Source: an uncultured Candidatus Saccharibacteria bacterium (lineage in GTDB: Bacteria > Patescibacteriota > Saccharimonadia > Saccharimonadales > Saccharimonadaceae). Taken from it: 64,000 nt of DNA. A model generated the notes under the pieces. It was given only the letters and a program-made list of their open reading frames with translations. It was not told the DNA's origin and made no database searches. Positions 17,919 to 27,571 of this stretch are shown one piece after another. The position numbers and the translations under genes were made by a program. Every line of letters starts with the position of its first letter. The first letter of the stretch is position 1. The stretch spans positions 1 to 64,000 of the forward strand of contig CAMUOM010000001.1 of NCBI GenBank assembly GCA_947090635.1. The letters are read 5' to 3'.

Positions 17919-18732
17919 GACGTCTAACCTTGGCTTGGTAGGCACAGAAATACCACGCCATTAATACTGCGTGTATTATCTCTGGCAGCAAAAAATTCTT
18001 AGTCTCACGAGCTAACGACTCAGTCCAGCCACGCTTCAAAAATCGGTCGTAGATTTTATGCTGATGCACTCGTTGCACTGCATCCAGAAAAAATGGCTCA
18101 AAATCATCTGCCTCCCGCAGCAGTTCAATATCATGCTTTGTCAAAATTACCCGCTTAAATCGTGATGGCGCCGTAGCAAATGCCACACCCACTTCATATA
18201 GACCATGCGCCGTCATTAATCCAGTCGGTTTCCAATATTTCCAGTTATTTTCCACCTTAGCGCGCATCGTATCGCCCGGCATAATCACCTTACGAAAAAT
18301 AGTATCCTGTAGCTGTTCAGTATTACCTCTAATCTCCGCTAAACGCTCCTCATACGGATAGTGATGAGCCGGAGTTAGACCGTCAACTATAGCATGCGCC
18401 AACCACGCCGCTTCAAACGAAGCGCGTTCACGATTACCGGTCATTAGTGCTTCAATTAAATTGTTTTGGTTACCACGAATCAATTCCACTAAATGTCGGT
18501 CATTTGGGTCGTCGGGATTAATAAAATGCCGTGGCTCATCATGTGCGGGCGACTTACGCTTAATGCCGTCTGGGCCATTCAGGCCTTCAAACCGCAATAT
18601 CTCACGGGTCCGCGGAAACCACTGTCCTTCCCCGAGATATCGGTGTAGCTTTTTGCGTGCAACGCGGTCAATCTTCTGATGCGTCCCCATCAGCCTGCCA
18701 CTGCCATGAGTAATAATAGTTCCACTATACAT
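17905..18732 (-). CDS. putative zinc-dependent phospholipase C / S1-P1 nuclease-fold protein
   Basis: A 275-residue protein without a signal peptide. The pattern GTHQKID near the N-terminus, SPAHDEPRHF (about 62-71) and AAWLAHAIVDGLTPAHHYPYE (about 107-127) places His and Asp residues as in the all-helical zinc phospholipase C / S1-P1 nuclease fold, where WLAH and a later DxxxPxHH supply zinc ligands. This is fold-level pattern recognition and the substrate is unknown. The rest is rich in charged residues. The ATG overlaps the recG stop (TAATG), and the 3' end overlaps rsmD, so it belongs to the tyrS-recG-rsmD operon. Confidence 0.5.
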   Translation of the reverse strand: MYSGTIITHGSGRLMGTHQKIDRVARKKLHRYLGEGQWFPRTREILRFEGLNGPDGIKRKSPAHDEPRHFINPDDPNDRHLVELIRGNQNNLIEALMTGNRERASFEAAWLAHAIVDGLTPAHHYPYEERLAEIRGNTEQLQDTIFRKVIMPGDTMRAKVENNWKYWKPTGLMTAHGLYEVGVAFATAPSRFKRVILTKHDIELLREADDFEPFFLDAVQRVHQHKIYDRFLKRGWTESLARETKNFLLPEIIHAVLMAWYFCAYQAKVRRHGDS

Positions 18733-20780
18733 TAATTTAACGTTGTTATCTTCTGATACTTATTTACCATCTGTCTTAACTGGCTATATTTTACCAAATA
18801 TTGCGCATCCTGTGAAATTTCCCGCGCCACCTTCGTCGCACTGTTCGACGCTGCCCTCAGTAATTTAGTATCCGCCAAATTGGCCATACGAAAGTTAATG
18901 TCACCGTGCTGCATCGTACCATAAATTTCACCAGCACCACGCAACTCCAAATCTACTTGTGCCAAATAAAAGCCGTCGTTACTACGCTCAACTTCCTTTA
19001 AGCGACGTGACGGCTGTTTAGTATCACTTTGGCACAGATAGCAATACGACTGGTATTTACCGCGCCCAACACGCCCTCTTAACTGATGTAACTGCGATAA
19101 TCCGAAGTTTTCTGCGTCTTCAATTACCATTACTGTAGCGTTTGGTACATCCACCCCAACCTCAATTACAGTAGTAGACACCAAAATGTCTAGTTGGTGT
19201 GCTGCAAATTGCTCCATTACTTGCTCTTTATCAGCCGCCGCCATTTTACCATGCAAAATTCCCACTCGATATTCGGGATATAATTTCGTCACCGTTTTAT
19301 ATAACGCTTCGGCGCTCACACGCTCCGATACATCACTATCTTCAATTAAACCAGCTACATAATAGACTTGTCTTCCTGTGGCTAATTCCAACCGCACACG
19401 TTCAATTAATTGCGGGCGTTCATTTGGCAAGACAATCTTTGTCTGAATTGCTTGACGCCCCTGCGGCAATTGGTCTAAGGTTGACACATCAAGGTCGCCA
19501 AAAATTGTTAGTTGCAACGAACGCGGAATTGGTGTCGCTGTCATTGCTAATAAATGCGGTAAATGTTCGCTATCGGTCTTGGCGAGCAAATCTTGTCGTT
19601 GCTTTACGCCAAAGCGATGCTGCTCGTCAATCACTACAAAGCCTAGTTGACTAAACTTTACCGTAGGTTGAAACAACGCATGCGTGCCAACTACCACTTG
19701 CGCGGCGCCGTTGGCAATCTCTTTCAGTGCCAGTTCACGCTCCTTACCTTTAGTTGAGCCAGTAAGCAAGCAAACTTTTACGCCATATGGCTCTAGCATT
19801 TTCCTTAGCGTCGCCATGTGCTGTTTTGCTAGCACCTCAGTTGGCACCATCAGCGCCGTCTGGTAACCGCCAAGATAAGCCTGATACGCCGCCACTGCCG
19901 CTACAACCGTTTTGCCCGAGCCAACGTCACCTTGTAACAAACGATTCATTGGCGTTGACCGCGCAAAGTCTTGGATTATTTCCCAAATAGAACGCTTCTG
20001 TACAGGAGTTAGCCGAAATGGCAAGTCAGCCACAAATTGGCTAATTTTCGGCTGATTAAACTCAATTTGAAATCCTTTCAACTGCTGATTTGACATCCGA
20101 TTTAGCTTGGCAGCTAAAATCATCGTGAATACTTCCTCAAACCCCAAACGATGACGCGCCAAAGCTAGCTGATCACGATCAGACGGAAAATGAATAGCGC
20201 TAATTGCCTGCGCGCGACTACACAAATCGTTATCATTTATCACTTCCGCCGGCAGTATCTCTGGAGCAAATTCTAAAAGTGGCTTGATTTGCTCCACGGC
20301 CTTACGAATTAAGCTTGGCTTCAGCCCTGCCCGCATTGAGTACACTGGCACAATTTTATTACTATCCACTGGCAAATCACTTGCCAGTGTACAAGTTGGC
20401 GTAGTGAGCTGATAGCGTCCACGTTTCAGCTCAAACACACCGGAAAATAAGAATTCGTCACCCTTCGCTAACTGATTGGCCCGATACGGCTGGTTGAACC
20501 ACACTGCGTTCAGTTGGTCGCCCGCTGAATCTTCTAGCACAGCAGTGGTGATAGTTAGCTTGCCGCGCACATGTCGGCTATTAACGCTAACGGCACGGGC
20601 GCGCAATGTCACTTTTCCAGGAACTAAGTCGACAATTCTTTGTGCACCAGTATAATCTTCATAACTTCGCGGAAAATTCTCCATCAAATCGCCAACCGTG
20701 CTAAGCCCCGCCGCCATAAACTGCGTTGCAGTCTTTGGTCCAATTCCCTTTAGCTCCGATACTTTGGTTAGCAAATTCAT
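18732..20780 (-). CDS. recG: ATP-dependent DNA helicase RecG
   Basis: This helicase remodels stalled replication forks and Holliday junctions. An N-terminal helix-hairpin-helix-like start (SELKGIGPKTA) and OB-type wedge domain are followed by the SF2 motor: Walker A QGDVGSGKT, DEQHRFG, MTATPIPR, and the C-terminal helicase domain with QLRGRVGRG. Length (682) is normal. The frame is open to a TTG at 20795, but the ATG at 20780 gives the usual MNLLTKVSELKG start and sits 4 bp after the upstream stop. The stop overlaps the next gene start by one base. Confidence 0.96.
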   Translation of the reverse strand: MNLLTKVSELKGIGPKTATQFMAAGLSTVGDLMENFPRSYEDYTGAQRIVDLVPGKVTLRARAVSVNSRHVRGKLTITTAVLEDSAGDQLNAVWFNQPYRANQLAKGDEFLFSGVFELKRGRYQLTTPTCTLASDLPVDSNKIVPVYSMRAGLKPSLIRKAVEQIKPLLEFAPEILPAEVINDNDLCSRAQAISAIHFPSDRDQLALARHRLGFEEVFTMILAAKLNRMSNQQLKGFQIEFNQPKISQFVADLPFRLTPVQKRSIWEIIQDFARSTPMNRLLQGDVGSGKTVVAAVAAYQAYLGGYQTALMVPTEVLAKQHMATLRKMLEPYGVKVCLLTGSTKGKERELALKEIANGAAQVVVGTHALFQPTVKFSQLGFVVIDEQHRFGVKQRQDLLAKTDSEHLPHLLAMTATPIPRSLQLTIFGDLDVSTLDQLPQGRQAIQTKIVLPNERPQLIERVRLELATGRQVYYVAGLIEDSDVSERVSAEALYKTVTKLYPEYRVGILHGKMAAADKEQVMEQFAAHQLDILVSTTVIEVGVDVPNATVMVIEDAENFGLSQLHQLRGRVGRGKYQSYCYLCQSDTKQPSRRLKEVERSNDGFYLAQVDLELRGAGEIYGTMQHGDINFRMANLADTKLLRAASNSATKVAREISQDAQYLVKYSQLRQMVNKYQKITTLN

Positions 20781-20784
20781 ACCA

Positions 20785-21420
20785 CTATTTTGCAATTCGC
20801 CACTTCGGCACTTGTAATTTAGGTTTTATTGCATAACTTGACATATATAAAGCAACATTAAACACCAATGCCAAGGAAATAGTCAGCATCGGAATAAACG
20901 CAACATGTGGGTCAAATGCAATCCACGTAGACACTAGAGCCGATGCCCACAATATAGCCGACATCATTTCATCAGCTATCGAGCGCGATACATCAAACGA
21001 ATATTGGAACAGTCTAGATAAACGGTCAACTAGCCAAAAGCCGCCTAGTGCGACTAGTACCATGAGTGCAACCGGAGACATTAGTAAGAAAAATCGCGAT
21101 AGTGGGTCAAGGTTATCTATCAACCAACTCATAAAAAATTTTGTACCTAAAGAAATTTCAAACAACGGTTTGACGCTCAATCCAGATGATAAGTTATACA
21201 TGTAGCCATTAAACTGCGGCCATAAACCAAACAATGACACAAATACAATCATCAAAAGAACGCCAATCGCACAAAACTGCATCAACTGCGCTAAACGATA
21301 CAGTGTAGCACTAAAAACCCCAAGGGCGCGGCGCTTCCGAACTTGATGACGAGCAAAGCGACGAGAATTAATTGAGCGTATTACTGCTTTACCATACTTC
21401 CGCTTTCGACTAGATTTCAT
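20785..21420 (-). CDS. hypothetical membrane protein
   Basis: A 211-residue protein with a strongly basic N-terminus (about 10 Arg/Lys in the first 32 residues) and four or more hydrophobic segments, near residues 43-70, 112-132, 155-170 and 172-195. No family was recognised. It lies 14 bp after tyrS and 4 bp before recG in the same operon, which says nothing specific about its role. Confidence 0.7.
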   Translation of the reverse strand: MKSSRKRKYGKAVIRSINSRRFARHQVRKRRALGVFSATLYRLAQLMQFCAIGVLLMIVFVSLFGLWPQFNGYMYNLSSGLSVKPLFEISLGTKFFMSWLIDNLDPLSRFFLLMSPVALMVLVALGGFWLVDRLSRLFQYSFDVSRSIADEMMSAILWASALVSTWIAFDPHVAFIPMLTISLALVFNVALYMSSYAIKPKLQVPKWRIAK

Positions 21421-21434
21421 CCCACCCGCCTAAC

Positions 21435-22655
21435 TTATCTAACTAGCATAAATTGATTTTTACCGCGGCGTAACAAGCATGGCGCAGTAGGATGATAATC
21501 TAGGCCAACTTTAGCGCCATTAGCTGAAATAGCATTCTGCTCGATTAAACGACGTGCTTCAGATTTACTACCAGCCAAGCTGCCAGCCAATAATAAATCG
21601 ATTAATGACTGTTCACCAAGCTCTACTGTTGTTATTTCTTGAGCTAAAACCGCCAAGTCAGCGTCACTTAAATCAGCAACATTTGCACCACTAAATAAAG
21701 TATCTGTCACGCGCTTCACTGACTCCATAGCTGCCTTACCGTGAACTAGTTCTGTTACTGCTTCGGCTAGCCGGTGTTGCGCCAAGCGGGCACCCGGATT
21801 AGCCTGTTGTTCAGCCTCCAACTGCTCGATCTCACCTTTATCAAGGAAAGTGTAGATTTTTAAGTAATCAATCACACCAGCATCATCAACATTAAGCCAG
21901 AACTGGTAAAACTTAAACACGCTGGTATACTTTGGCTCTAGCCAAACTGCACCCGCCTCTGATTTACCAAACTTTTTGCCAGTAGACTTATTAATTACCA
22001 ACGGCATGCCAAACACATTAACCTGCGCACCTTCTAGCTTACGAATTAACTGCATACCGCAAGCGCAGTTTCCAAATTGGTCGACAGCACAAAGCTCTAG
22101 TTCAGCATGTTTAGTGCGATATAAATGCAAATAATCATAGCCTTGCATCAGCATGTAAGAAAATTCTGCATAATTGATACCCTTACCACCTTCACCAATC
22201 CGATTTTTTACAAATTCGCGGTCGAGTAATTGAGTCATTGAAAATTGCCAGCCAATATTACGCAAAAAATCAACAAAATTGATATCTTTAAACCAATCGT
22301 AATTATTTACAATCTCAACATCAGCGTCACGAAAAATACGCGCAAACTGGCCACGAATCCCCGCCACGTTATGCTCAATTGTTTCTAATGTCATCTTCGA
22401 ACGCGTCTCGTCTTTGCCGTCCGGGTCACCGCCAGCCATACCAGTTGCACCGCCAGCCAGAATAACACCCTTCCAGCCAGCCTTTATAAAGCGTAAGCAA
22501 AGAATCATGGCCGCCAAATTGCCAATTGTCATGCTGTCACGACTTGGGTCAGCACCAAAATAAAACGTTCTTCCAGACTTATCTAGTTCACTTAAGTCAG
22601 AAACCGTTGTCTGGCCAACTAATCCACGCCATTTTAATTCTTCACTCAATTTCAT
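21435..22655 (-). CDS. tyrS: tyrosyl-tRNA synthetase
   Basis: A class Ic synthetase charging tRNA-Tyr. It shows the HIGH-equivalent in YFGADPSRDSMTIGN, the NYDWF segment, the KMSKS-equivalent KFGKSEAG, and a C-terminal S4-type RNA-binding domain (SLAGSKSEARRLIEQ). The 406-residue length matches the TyrS1 class. The ATG at 22655 lies 6 nt after an extended -10 (TGC-TAATAT) without a Shine-Dalgarno, predicting a leaderless mRNA that continues through recG and rsmD. It is divergent from the PBP1A gene. Confidence 0.96.
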   Translation of the reverse strand: MKLSEELKWRGLVGQTTVSDLSELDKSGRTFYFGADPSRDSMTIGNLAAMILCLRFIKAGWKGVILAGGATGMAGGDPDGKDETRSKMTLETIEHNVAGIRGQFARIFRDADVEIVNNYDWFKDINFVDFLRNIGWQFSMTQLLDREFVKNRIGEGGKGINYAEFSYMLMQGYDYLHLYRTKHAELELCAVDQFGNCACGMQLIRKLEGAQVNVFGMPLVINKSTGKKFGKSEAGAVWLEPKYTSVFKFYQFWLNVDDAGVIDYLKIYTFLDKGEIEQLEAEQQANPGARLAQHRLAEAVTELVHGKAAMESVKRVTDTLFSGANVADLSDADLAVLAQEITTVELGEQSLIDLLLAGSLAGSKSEARRLIEQNAISANGAKVGLDYHPTAPCLLRRGKNQFMLVR

Positions 22656-22661
22656 ACCTAT

Positions 22662-22670
22662 ATATTAGCA
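22662..22670 (-). promoter_or_regulatory. extended -10 promoter of the tyrS operon (leaderless)
   Basis: Minus strand TGC-TAATAT (22670-22662), 6 nt, ATG (22655). The -35 is weak. It shares the 87-bp intergenic region with the divergent PBP1A promoter. Confidence 0.45.
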
Positions 22671-22678
22671 CAAAAATG

Positions 22679-22707
22679 TTGAGTTTGGATGCCGTGCGTG
22701 TTAAAAT
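22679..22707 (+). promoter_or_regulatory. promoter of the PBP1A gene
   Basis: -35 TTGAGT (22679-22684), 17-bp spacer, -10 TAAAAT (22702-22707). A leader of about 29 nt with a GGGGGTAAG ribosome binding site precedes the ATG at 22743. Confidence 0.55.
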
Positions 22708-22742
22708 GGTAATGTTAAGCGAGAAAAGCGGGGGTAAGATTC

Positions 22743-25460
22743 ATGACCAAAAGACCAGCTCACGATGATTTGGGTAGCAGCCGCAAGTTTACGACCTACT
22801 CTAATTTAGCGCATGAGCAAAATAAGAGCAGCCGAGCAATTCGGCGCGAACGTCGCAGCCGAGCTAAGGCTGAATATTTAGCTACATTACCGAAAAATCC
22901 AATCAAACGATTCTTTACACATTTTTCACCAAAACGCGTGTTTAAATATTGGTTCTCGCTCGATGGCCTTAAAATGATTGGCAAAATATTTGGTGGGACC
23001 TTTGCAGTTATTGCAATTATCCTCGTAGTCTCATTCTTCTATTTTCGCGGTGAGCTCAAATCACTCCAGCCGTCCGAACTTAATAAACGCGTTCAAACTA
23101 CTGTTACTAAATATTACGACCGCAACAATCAACTTCTTTGGGAAGATAAAGGCTCCGGCGAATATCGTCTAGTGGTTGATTCTGACAAAATCAGTAAATA
23201 TATTAAAGACGCTACAGTTGCTATTGAGGATAAAAACTTCTATAAGCATGGTGGTGTTTCAATTTCCGGTACTCTCCGTGCTATTGTTAATAACATTTTT
23301 AAAAAATCTCGCAACACGCAGGGTGGTTCCACATTAACTCAGCAGTTAATCAAACAGGTCTTCTTTGCTGACCAAGCTAATAATCGTGGTATCACCGGTA
23401 TCCCACGTAAAATTAAGGAAGCCATTCTCGCTTTTGAAGCCGAAAATATTTATAGTAAGGACCAAATTCTAACTATGTATCTCAATGAATCACCTTATGG
23501 TGGTCGTCGCAACGGTGTCGAATCGGCAGCCCAGACCTATTTCGGTAAGTCTGCCAAGGACCTAACAATTGATGAAGCTGCCCTGCTTGCCTCAATCCCA
23601 CAATCACCAGCTTGGTATAACCCTTATAACACCAGAGGTAATAATGCGCTACTCGCTCGCCAAAAAACTGTTATTTCTTATATGGCTGAGCAAGGCATGA
23701 TTACTGACAAAGAAGCCGAAGCAGCCAAGAAAGTATCAACGCTAGACAAGCTAAAGCCATTAGCGCAGCAATTTGCTGGCGCTAAAGCCCCGCATTTCAT
23801 TCAGATGGTTAAAAATGAGCTAACCGAAAAGCTCGGGGCTAAAATCGTTGGTCAAGGTGGACTGATCGTTAAAACTACTCTCGATAGCCACGTACAAGAT
23901 AAACTAGAAGATACTACGCGTAGCCTATTTTCGGGCAAGCTATCTTATTTACAGCGTCGTTATGACTTCGATAACTCTTCAATGGCCATGATTGATAACC
24001 AGACCGGTCAATTACTTGGCGTTCAAGGTAGTCGCGACTATAACTATCCTGGCTATGGCGCCGTCAACTCCGCCACTTCCTTCATTCAGCCTGGTTCGTC
24101 AATCAAACCACTCGTTTATGCGTCATTAATTAATAACCAGAATAACAATAATGGTACCTTTGGTGGTGGTTCCATCATTCCAGATACGCCAATTCCACAA
24201 AACATTTATCGCACTACTAGCGGCAACTCAGTTAACAACGCCGATGGTAAATTCAAAGGCAACATTCCGATTCGCAAATCACTTGGTGGTTCACGTAACG
24301 TGCCAGCCATTAAGGCTATGGCATTAAATGGCGGCGCGGCTCCAACTTGGCAAACCATTCGCGAAGCTGGCGACCAAAGCTATTGTACTGATGGCGCCGA
24401 TAGAAACTCCGGTCTAGCTTCAGCCATTGGTGGTTGTGGTGTTAAGCAGGTTGAACACATCAACGCCTTCGCCACCATCGCACGTGGCGGTGTCTACAAA
24501 CCATATACTACAGTGCTGGAAGTCAAAAATGGACAAAGAGAGAAGCTGTATGAGTGGAAAGATAGCACCAAGCAAGTCTTTGACCCACAAACCACCTATA
24601 TTATTAGCGACATTCTATCCGACGACAACGCCCGCAAAGACGCCTTCGGCTGGCGACCAACTGGCTTCTATTTCAAAAACATTAAGACAGCAACCAAAAC
24701 TGGTACGAGTAACATTGGCAATAAACCAAAGGATATTTGGATGATGAGCTTTACACCAAAGGCTACTCTGTCAGTTTGGGCTGGTAACCACACTCCTTCG
24801 GCGCTTCGCAACAACGCCGATGGTATGTCGCTTGGTCCAGTGATAGCCGATATCACTCAAGATATTTACGACTATTTTAAGAAAAATGGTATGTATAAAG
24901 AAAACGAATGGTTCAATCGTCCAAAGGGCATCCAAGACTTAACGATTGATGGCGTACACGATTTATACCCTTCATGGTATAACAAGGCACAAAAGACTAC
25001 CTCAACTCAAAAAATGGTATTTGATAGGGTAAGTAAAAAACGCGCTGGTGAGTGTACTCCTGAAGGAGCAAAGGAAACCATCGAGGTCACCAAGATTACC
25101 GATACCTTAATTAATAAATCAACTATTTCGGCACCAGACGGCTACGACGCAGATAGTATTGACGACTTCCACAAATGTGATGATAATAAACCGTTTATTT
25201 CTGAAATCACTCTCACGCCACGTAGCTCAAGCGATGGCAAAAACTATGTCGTAATTTCAGTTATTGCCATGCGCGGCACCAATCCAATCACCGGTGCAAG
25301 CATGACAATTAATGGCAAGAATTACGACGCCAGACTTAGTGGCGGTTCATGGGATGTCACTCTCGAAAAGGGCGATACTAATAGCTATAATGTTAACGCT
25401 ACTGTATCAGACGCCGGCTTCTACACCACTAGTTTATCGCGCACACTCAATAGTAATTAA
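22743..25460 (+). CDS. class A penicillin-binding protein (PBP1A-type)
   Basis: A bifunctional peptidoglycan synthase. A basic cytoplasmic N-tail (1-75) and one membrane anchor (about 81-102) are followed by a GT51 glycosyltransferase domain with the catalytic Glu162 (VAIEDKNFYKHGG) and QGGSTLTQQLIKQ. The transpeptidase domain has SxxK (GSSIKP, Ser452), SRN (517-519) and KTGTS (652-656). A C-terminal Ig-like extension follows from about residue 800. All catalytic motifs are intact. A membrane protein gene follows 21 bp downstream on the same strand. Confidence 0.95.
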   Translation: MTKRPAHDDLGSSRKFTTYSNLAHEQNKSSRAIRRERRSRAKAEYLATLPKNPIKRFFTHFSPKRVFKYWFSLDGLKMIGKIFGGTFAVIAIILVVSFFYFRGELKSLQPSELNKRVQTTVTKYYDRNNQLLWEDKGSGEYRLVVDSDKISKYIKDATVAIEDKNFYKHGGVSISGTLRAIVNNIFKKSRNTQGGSTLTQQLIKQVFFADQANNRGITGIPRKIKEAILAFEAENIYSKDQILTMYLNESPYGGRRNGVESAAQTYFGKSAKDLTIDEAALLASIPQSPAWYNPYNTRGNNALLARQKTVISYMAEQGMITDKEAEAAKKVSTLDKLKPLAQQFAGAKAPHFIQMVKNELTEKLGAKIVGQGGLIVKTTLDSHVQDKLEDTTRSLFSGKLSYLQRRYDFDNSSMAMIDNQTGQLLGVQGSRDYNYPGYGAVNSATSFIQPGSSIKPLVYASLINNQNNNNGTFGGGSIIPDTPIPQNIYRTTSGNSVNNADGKFKGNIPIRKSLGGSRNVPAIKAMALNGGAAPTWQTIREAGDQSYCTDGADRNSGLASAIGGCGVKQVEHINAFATIARGGVYKPYTTVLEVKNGQREKLYEWKDSTKQVFDPQTTYIISDILSDDNARKDAFGWRPTGFYFKNIKTATKTGTSNIGNKPKDIWMMSFTPKATLSVWAGNHTPSALRNNADGMSLGPVIADITQDIYDYFKKNGMYKENEWFNRPKGIQDLTIDGVHDLYPSWYNKAQKTTSTQKMVFDRVSKKRAGECTPEGAKETIEVTKITDTLINKSTISAPDGYDADSIDDFHKCDDNKPFISEITLTPRSSSDGKNYVVISVIAMRGTNPITGASMTINGKNYDARLSGGSWDVTLEKGDTNSYNVNATVSDAGFYTTSLSRTLNSN

Positions 25461-25481
25461 TAATGTATCATAAGGAGAATT

Positions 25482-26576
25482 TTGCCAAAATCAATTAGTT
25501 TTCGTCGTTCGTCATTACAAGACAATATTGCCAAAGTCGTCACCGCCATATCCATCTTGGCGACTTTGGCGCTATTTTTTGCACCAAGCAAATGGGCTTA
25601 TCCGCTAGCTGTTAATTGGCCATTTAACCTGTTACGCCTAGCCATTATGCTATGCGCCATTATCTTTGGTAGTAGTCTATTATTACAATATAATTTAACC
25701 AGTAGCAAAAACAGTAGTAGCCCGCTATACCCAAAGTTAGCAATTATTCTACCGCTAATCGTCATGGTATGTATCATTTTGCAAATCGCGTTCCCTCAAT
25801 TTGCAAGCGACCTGATTCGCAAAGAAACCTGGCCATTTTATCGTTCTGGTATCTTCATTAAATGCGGCATGGAACTAGTTGGAGCTGCTCTATGCTGTTA
25901 TATGGTGTTAATAAACCGTAAAAAGCACCAGCCGACTGTTGTTCTTTGTCTTTTACTAGCGATTATTCTATTTTTAATGGCAGGTGAAGAATTGTCTTGG
26001 GGGCAACGCATTTTCAATTGGAAAACCCCTGAGCTAATCGCCACCTATAACATTCAGAAAGAGACTAACTTTCATAATCTCGCTACGCAATTATTCCAAA
26101 ATGCACTCTACTTTTGCGGCTGGATTTTACTAATATTATTACCACTGCTTAGCTCATCTCTAGCTAAATGGTTCCGCAACCATAGATTATCCTATCTAGT
26201 AGATTTCTTGCCGCCTCAGCAATTTACTCTAATTTTTGCAGCTGCCTTTATGCTCTCAGACCCATTACTGGCTAACTACCAAGCTGCCTCTGGAGTTTAC
26301 TATAATTCTAATTTATTTATTATACTTGGTACTATTGCAGCCATAATTATTATTCTACATAGCCAGCTAAAACAAAAACAGAACTGGCAACAGCCAGCCC
26401 TGATTTTGACTCTATCAATAATGATTGCAATTAGCAGTCTATTTCTCAATCACATCTGGGATTACAACCATGGTACGCCGACCGAATATCTCGAGCTATT
26501 TATCGATTTTGGTATTATGCTCTGGATAATTACCTTGTTTTGTCGGACTCGTCAGAATTTGCGTGCTGCGCGTTAG
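25482..26576 (+). CDS. polytopic membrane protein of unknown function (EELSWGQR motif)
   Basis: A 364-residue protein with about nine or ten hydrophobic segments. The start is TTG at 25482, preceded by AAGGAG; no ATG is nearby. The polar signature GEELSWGQRIFNW, followed by TYNIQKETNFHNL, lies between membrane segments around residues 167-205. I recall this E-E-x-S-W-G-Q-R and N-x-Q-x-E-x-N-x-H-N pattern in uncharacterised membrane proteins of many bacteria, but I cannot name a function. The conserved Glu and His residues could form an active site. The last 47 bp overlap the end of the convergent PIN-TRAM gene. Confidence 0.7.
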   Translation: MPKSISFRRSSLQDNIAKVVTAISILATLALFFAPSKWAYPLAVNWPFNLLRLAIMLCAIIFGSSLLLQYNLTSSKNSSSPLYPKLAIILPLIVMVCIILQIAFPQFASDLIRKETWPFYRSGIFIKCGMELVGAALCCYMVLINRKKHQPTVVLCLLLAIILFLMAGEELSWGQRIFNWKTPELIATYNIQKETNFHNLATQLFQNALYFCGWILLILLPLLSSSLAKWFRNHRLSYLVDFLPPQQFTLIFAAAFMLSDPLLANYQAASGVYYNSNLFIILGTIAAIIIILHSQLKQKQNWQQPALILTLSIMIAISSLFLNHIWDYNHGTPTEYLELFIDFGIMLWIITLFCRTRQNLRAAR

Positions 26577-27516
26577 CCAGCGCCACCACTTGGCGCTCTA
26601 CACTTGACTGCGTTTGAGTACGACGACGAGCTGATTTAGCTGTACTACTATTACTACGCTGCTTTACTTCTGGCTTTGACTTCGCATTCTCGGCGTTATA
26701 CTGTTTCAACAATTGATCAGAATGGAATGCGGGGGCTGATTTGATTTTAGCGCTAACCGATTTATCACGTTTATGCGTAGTCGATTTATTATTCTGCTGA
26801 ACTACACGCTCAATTTTCTTCGCAAACATCATACGCCCAGCTTCAGTCTGCAATGAGCGAATAATTTCTACCTTCACGCGCGAACCAATTAAATCTTTAC
26901 TATCCTCGACCACCACCATAGTGCCATCGTCAAGATAGCCCACAGCTTGGCTACGATTTGCACCTGCTTGCAATAGCTCGATTTCTACTTGGTCGCCAGG
27001 AAAATGGTTAGCACGCATCACTTGTGCGATTTCATTCACATTGATTACCGGCACATCCATCACCTTAGCTACACGATTTAGATTAAAATCAGTCGTTGCA
27101 ATTGAGGCATCATAATTTTTAGCAATATCTAGCAAACGTTCATCCACGCCACCCTTACCAACCTTACCATCGTTCACAATCGCCACACTGACTGTATCCA
27201 TCGTTTTTAAGAGACGTACATTCTCTAGACCACGCCGTGCTCGCACGCGCTTCTCATGGTCAGATTTATCCGCCAACAGCTGCATCTCAACCACCACAGA
27301 CCGCGGTACAATAATTTCTGAGGTAATAATACCTGTCTTAGCAAGGTCGATAATCCTGCCATCCATAATTGAGCATGAGTCTAGTAATATCGACCCACGC
27401 GCCACCTTCAGTTTGCGCTGCCTTAACTTCATAACCGTCAAATAAGTCACCTCAATTAGGATGACTACACTAACAATTAGGAGAAGGACAGACTGTAAAT
27501 TTAGTCTTTCCAACAT
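26530..27516 (-). CDS. PIN-TRAM domain protein with membrane anchor (YacL-like)
   Basis: An N-terminal membrane segment (about 9-28) is followed by a PIN nuclease fold with the expected acidic residues in LLDSCSIMDGRI, EMQLLAD, GGVDERLLDIA and IATTDFNLNRVA, then a TRAM domain (about 175-240). This order matches Bacillus YacL-type proteins, but the usual second and third membrane helices are missing. A basic, low-complexity tail occupies the last 90 residues. The promoter is TTGCTG, 17 bp, TGC-TATAAT, with an AAAGGA site before the ATG. It sits next to radA, as YacL often does. Confidence 0.8.
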   Translation of the reverse strand: MLERLNLQSVLLLIVSVVILIEVTYLTVMKLRQRKLKVARGSILLDSCSIMDGRIIDLAKTGIITSEIIVPRSVVVEMQLLADKSDHEKRVRARRGLENVRLLKTMDTVSVAIVNDGKVGKGGVDERLLDIAKNYDASIATTDFNLNRVAKVMDVPVINVNEIAQVMRANHFPGDQVEIELLQAGANRSQAVGYLDDGTMVVVEDSKDLIGSRVKVEIIRSLQTEAGRMMFAKKIERVVQQNNKSTTHKRDKSVSAKIKSAPAFHSDQLLKQYNAENAKSKPEVKQRSNSSTAKSARRRTQTQSSVERQVVALANAQHANSDESDKTR

Positions 27517-27539
27517 TAAATAATTTCCTTTCGATAAAT

Positions 27540-27568
27540 ATTATAGCACCTATAACACTAATCAGCAA
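27540..27568 (-). promoter_or_regulatory. promoter of the PIN-TRAM gene
   Basis: -35 TTGCTG (27568-27563), 17-bp spacer, -10 TATAAT (27545-27540) preceded by TGC. The leader is about 20 nt and carries AAAGGA. Confidence 0.55.
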
Positions 27569-27571
27569 AAA

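Noticed and set aside
19199..19654. 151-codon plus-strand frame opposite recG
   Set aside because: Shadow frame of recG; no start signal and no family pattern.
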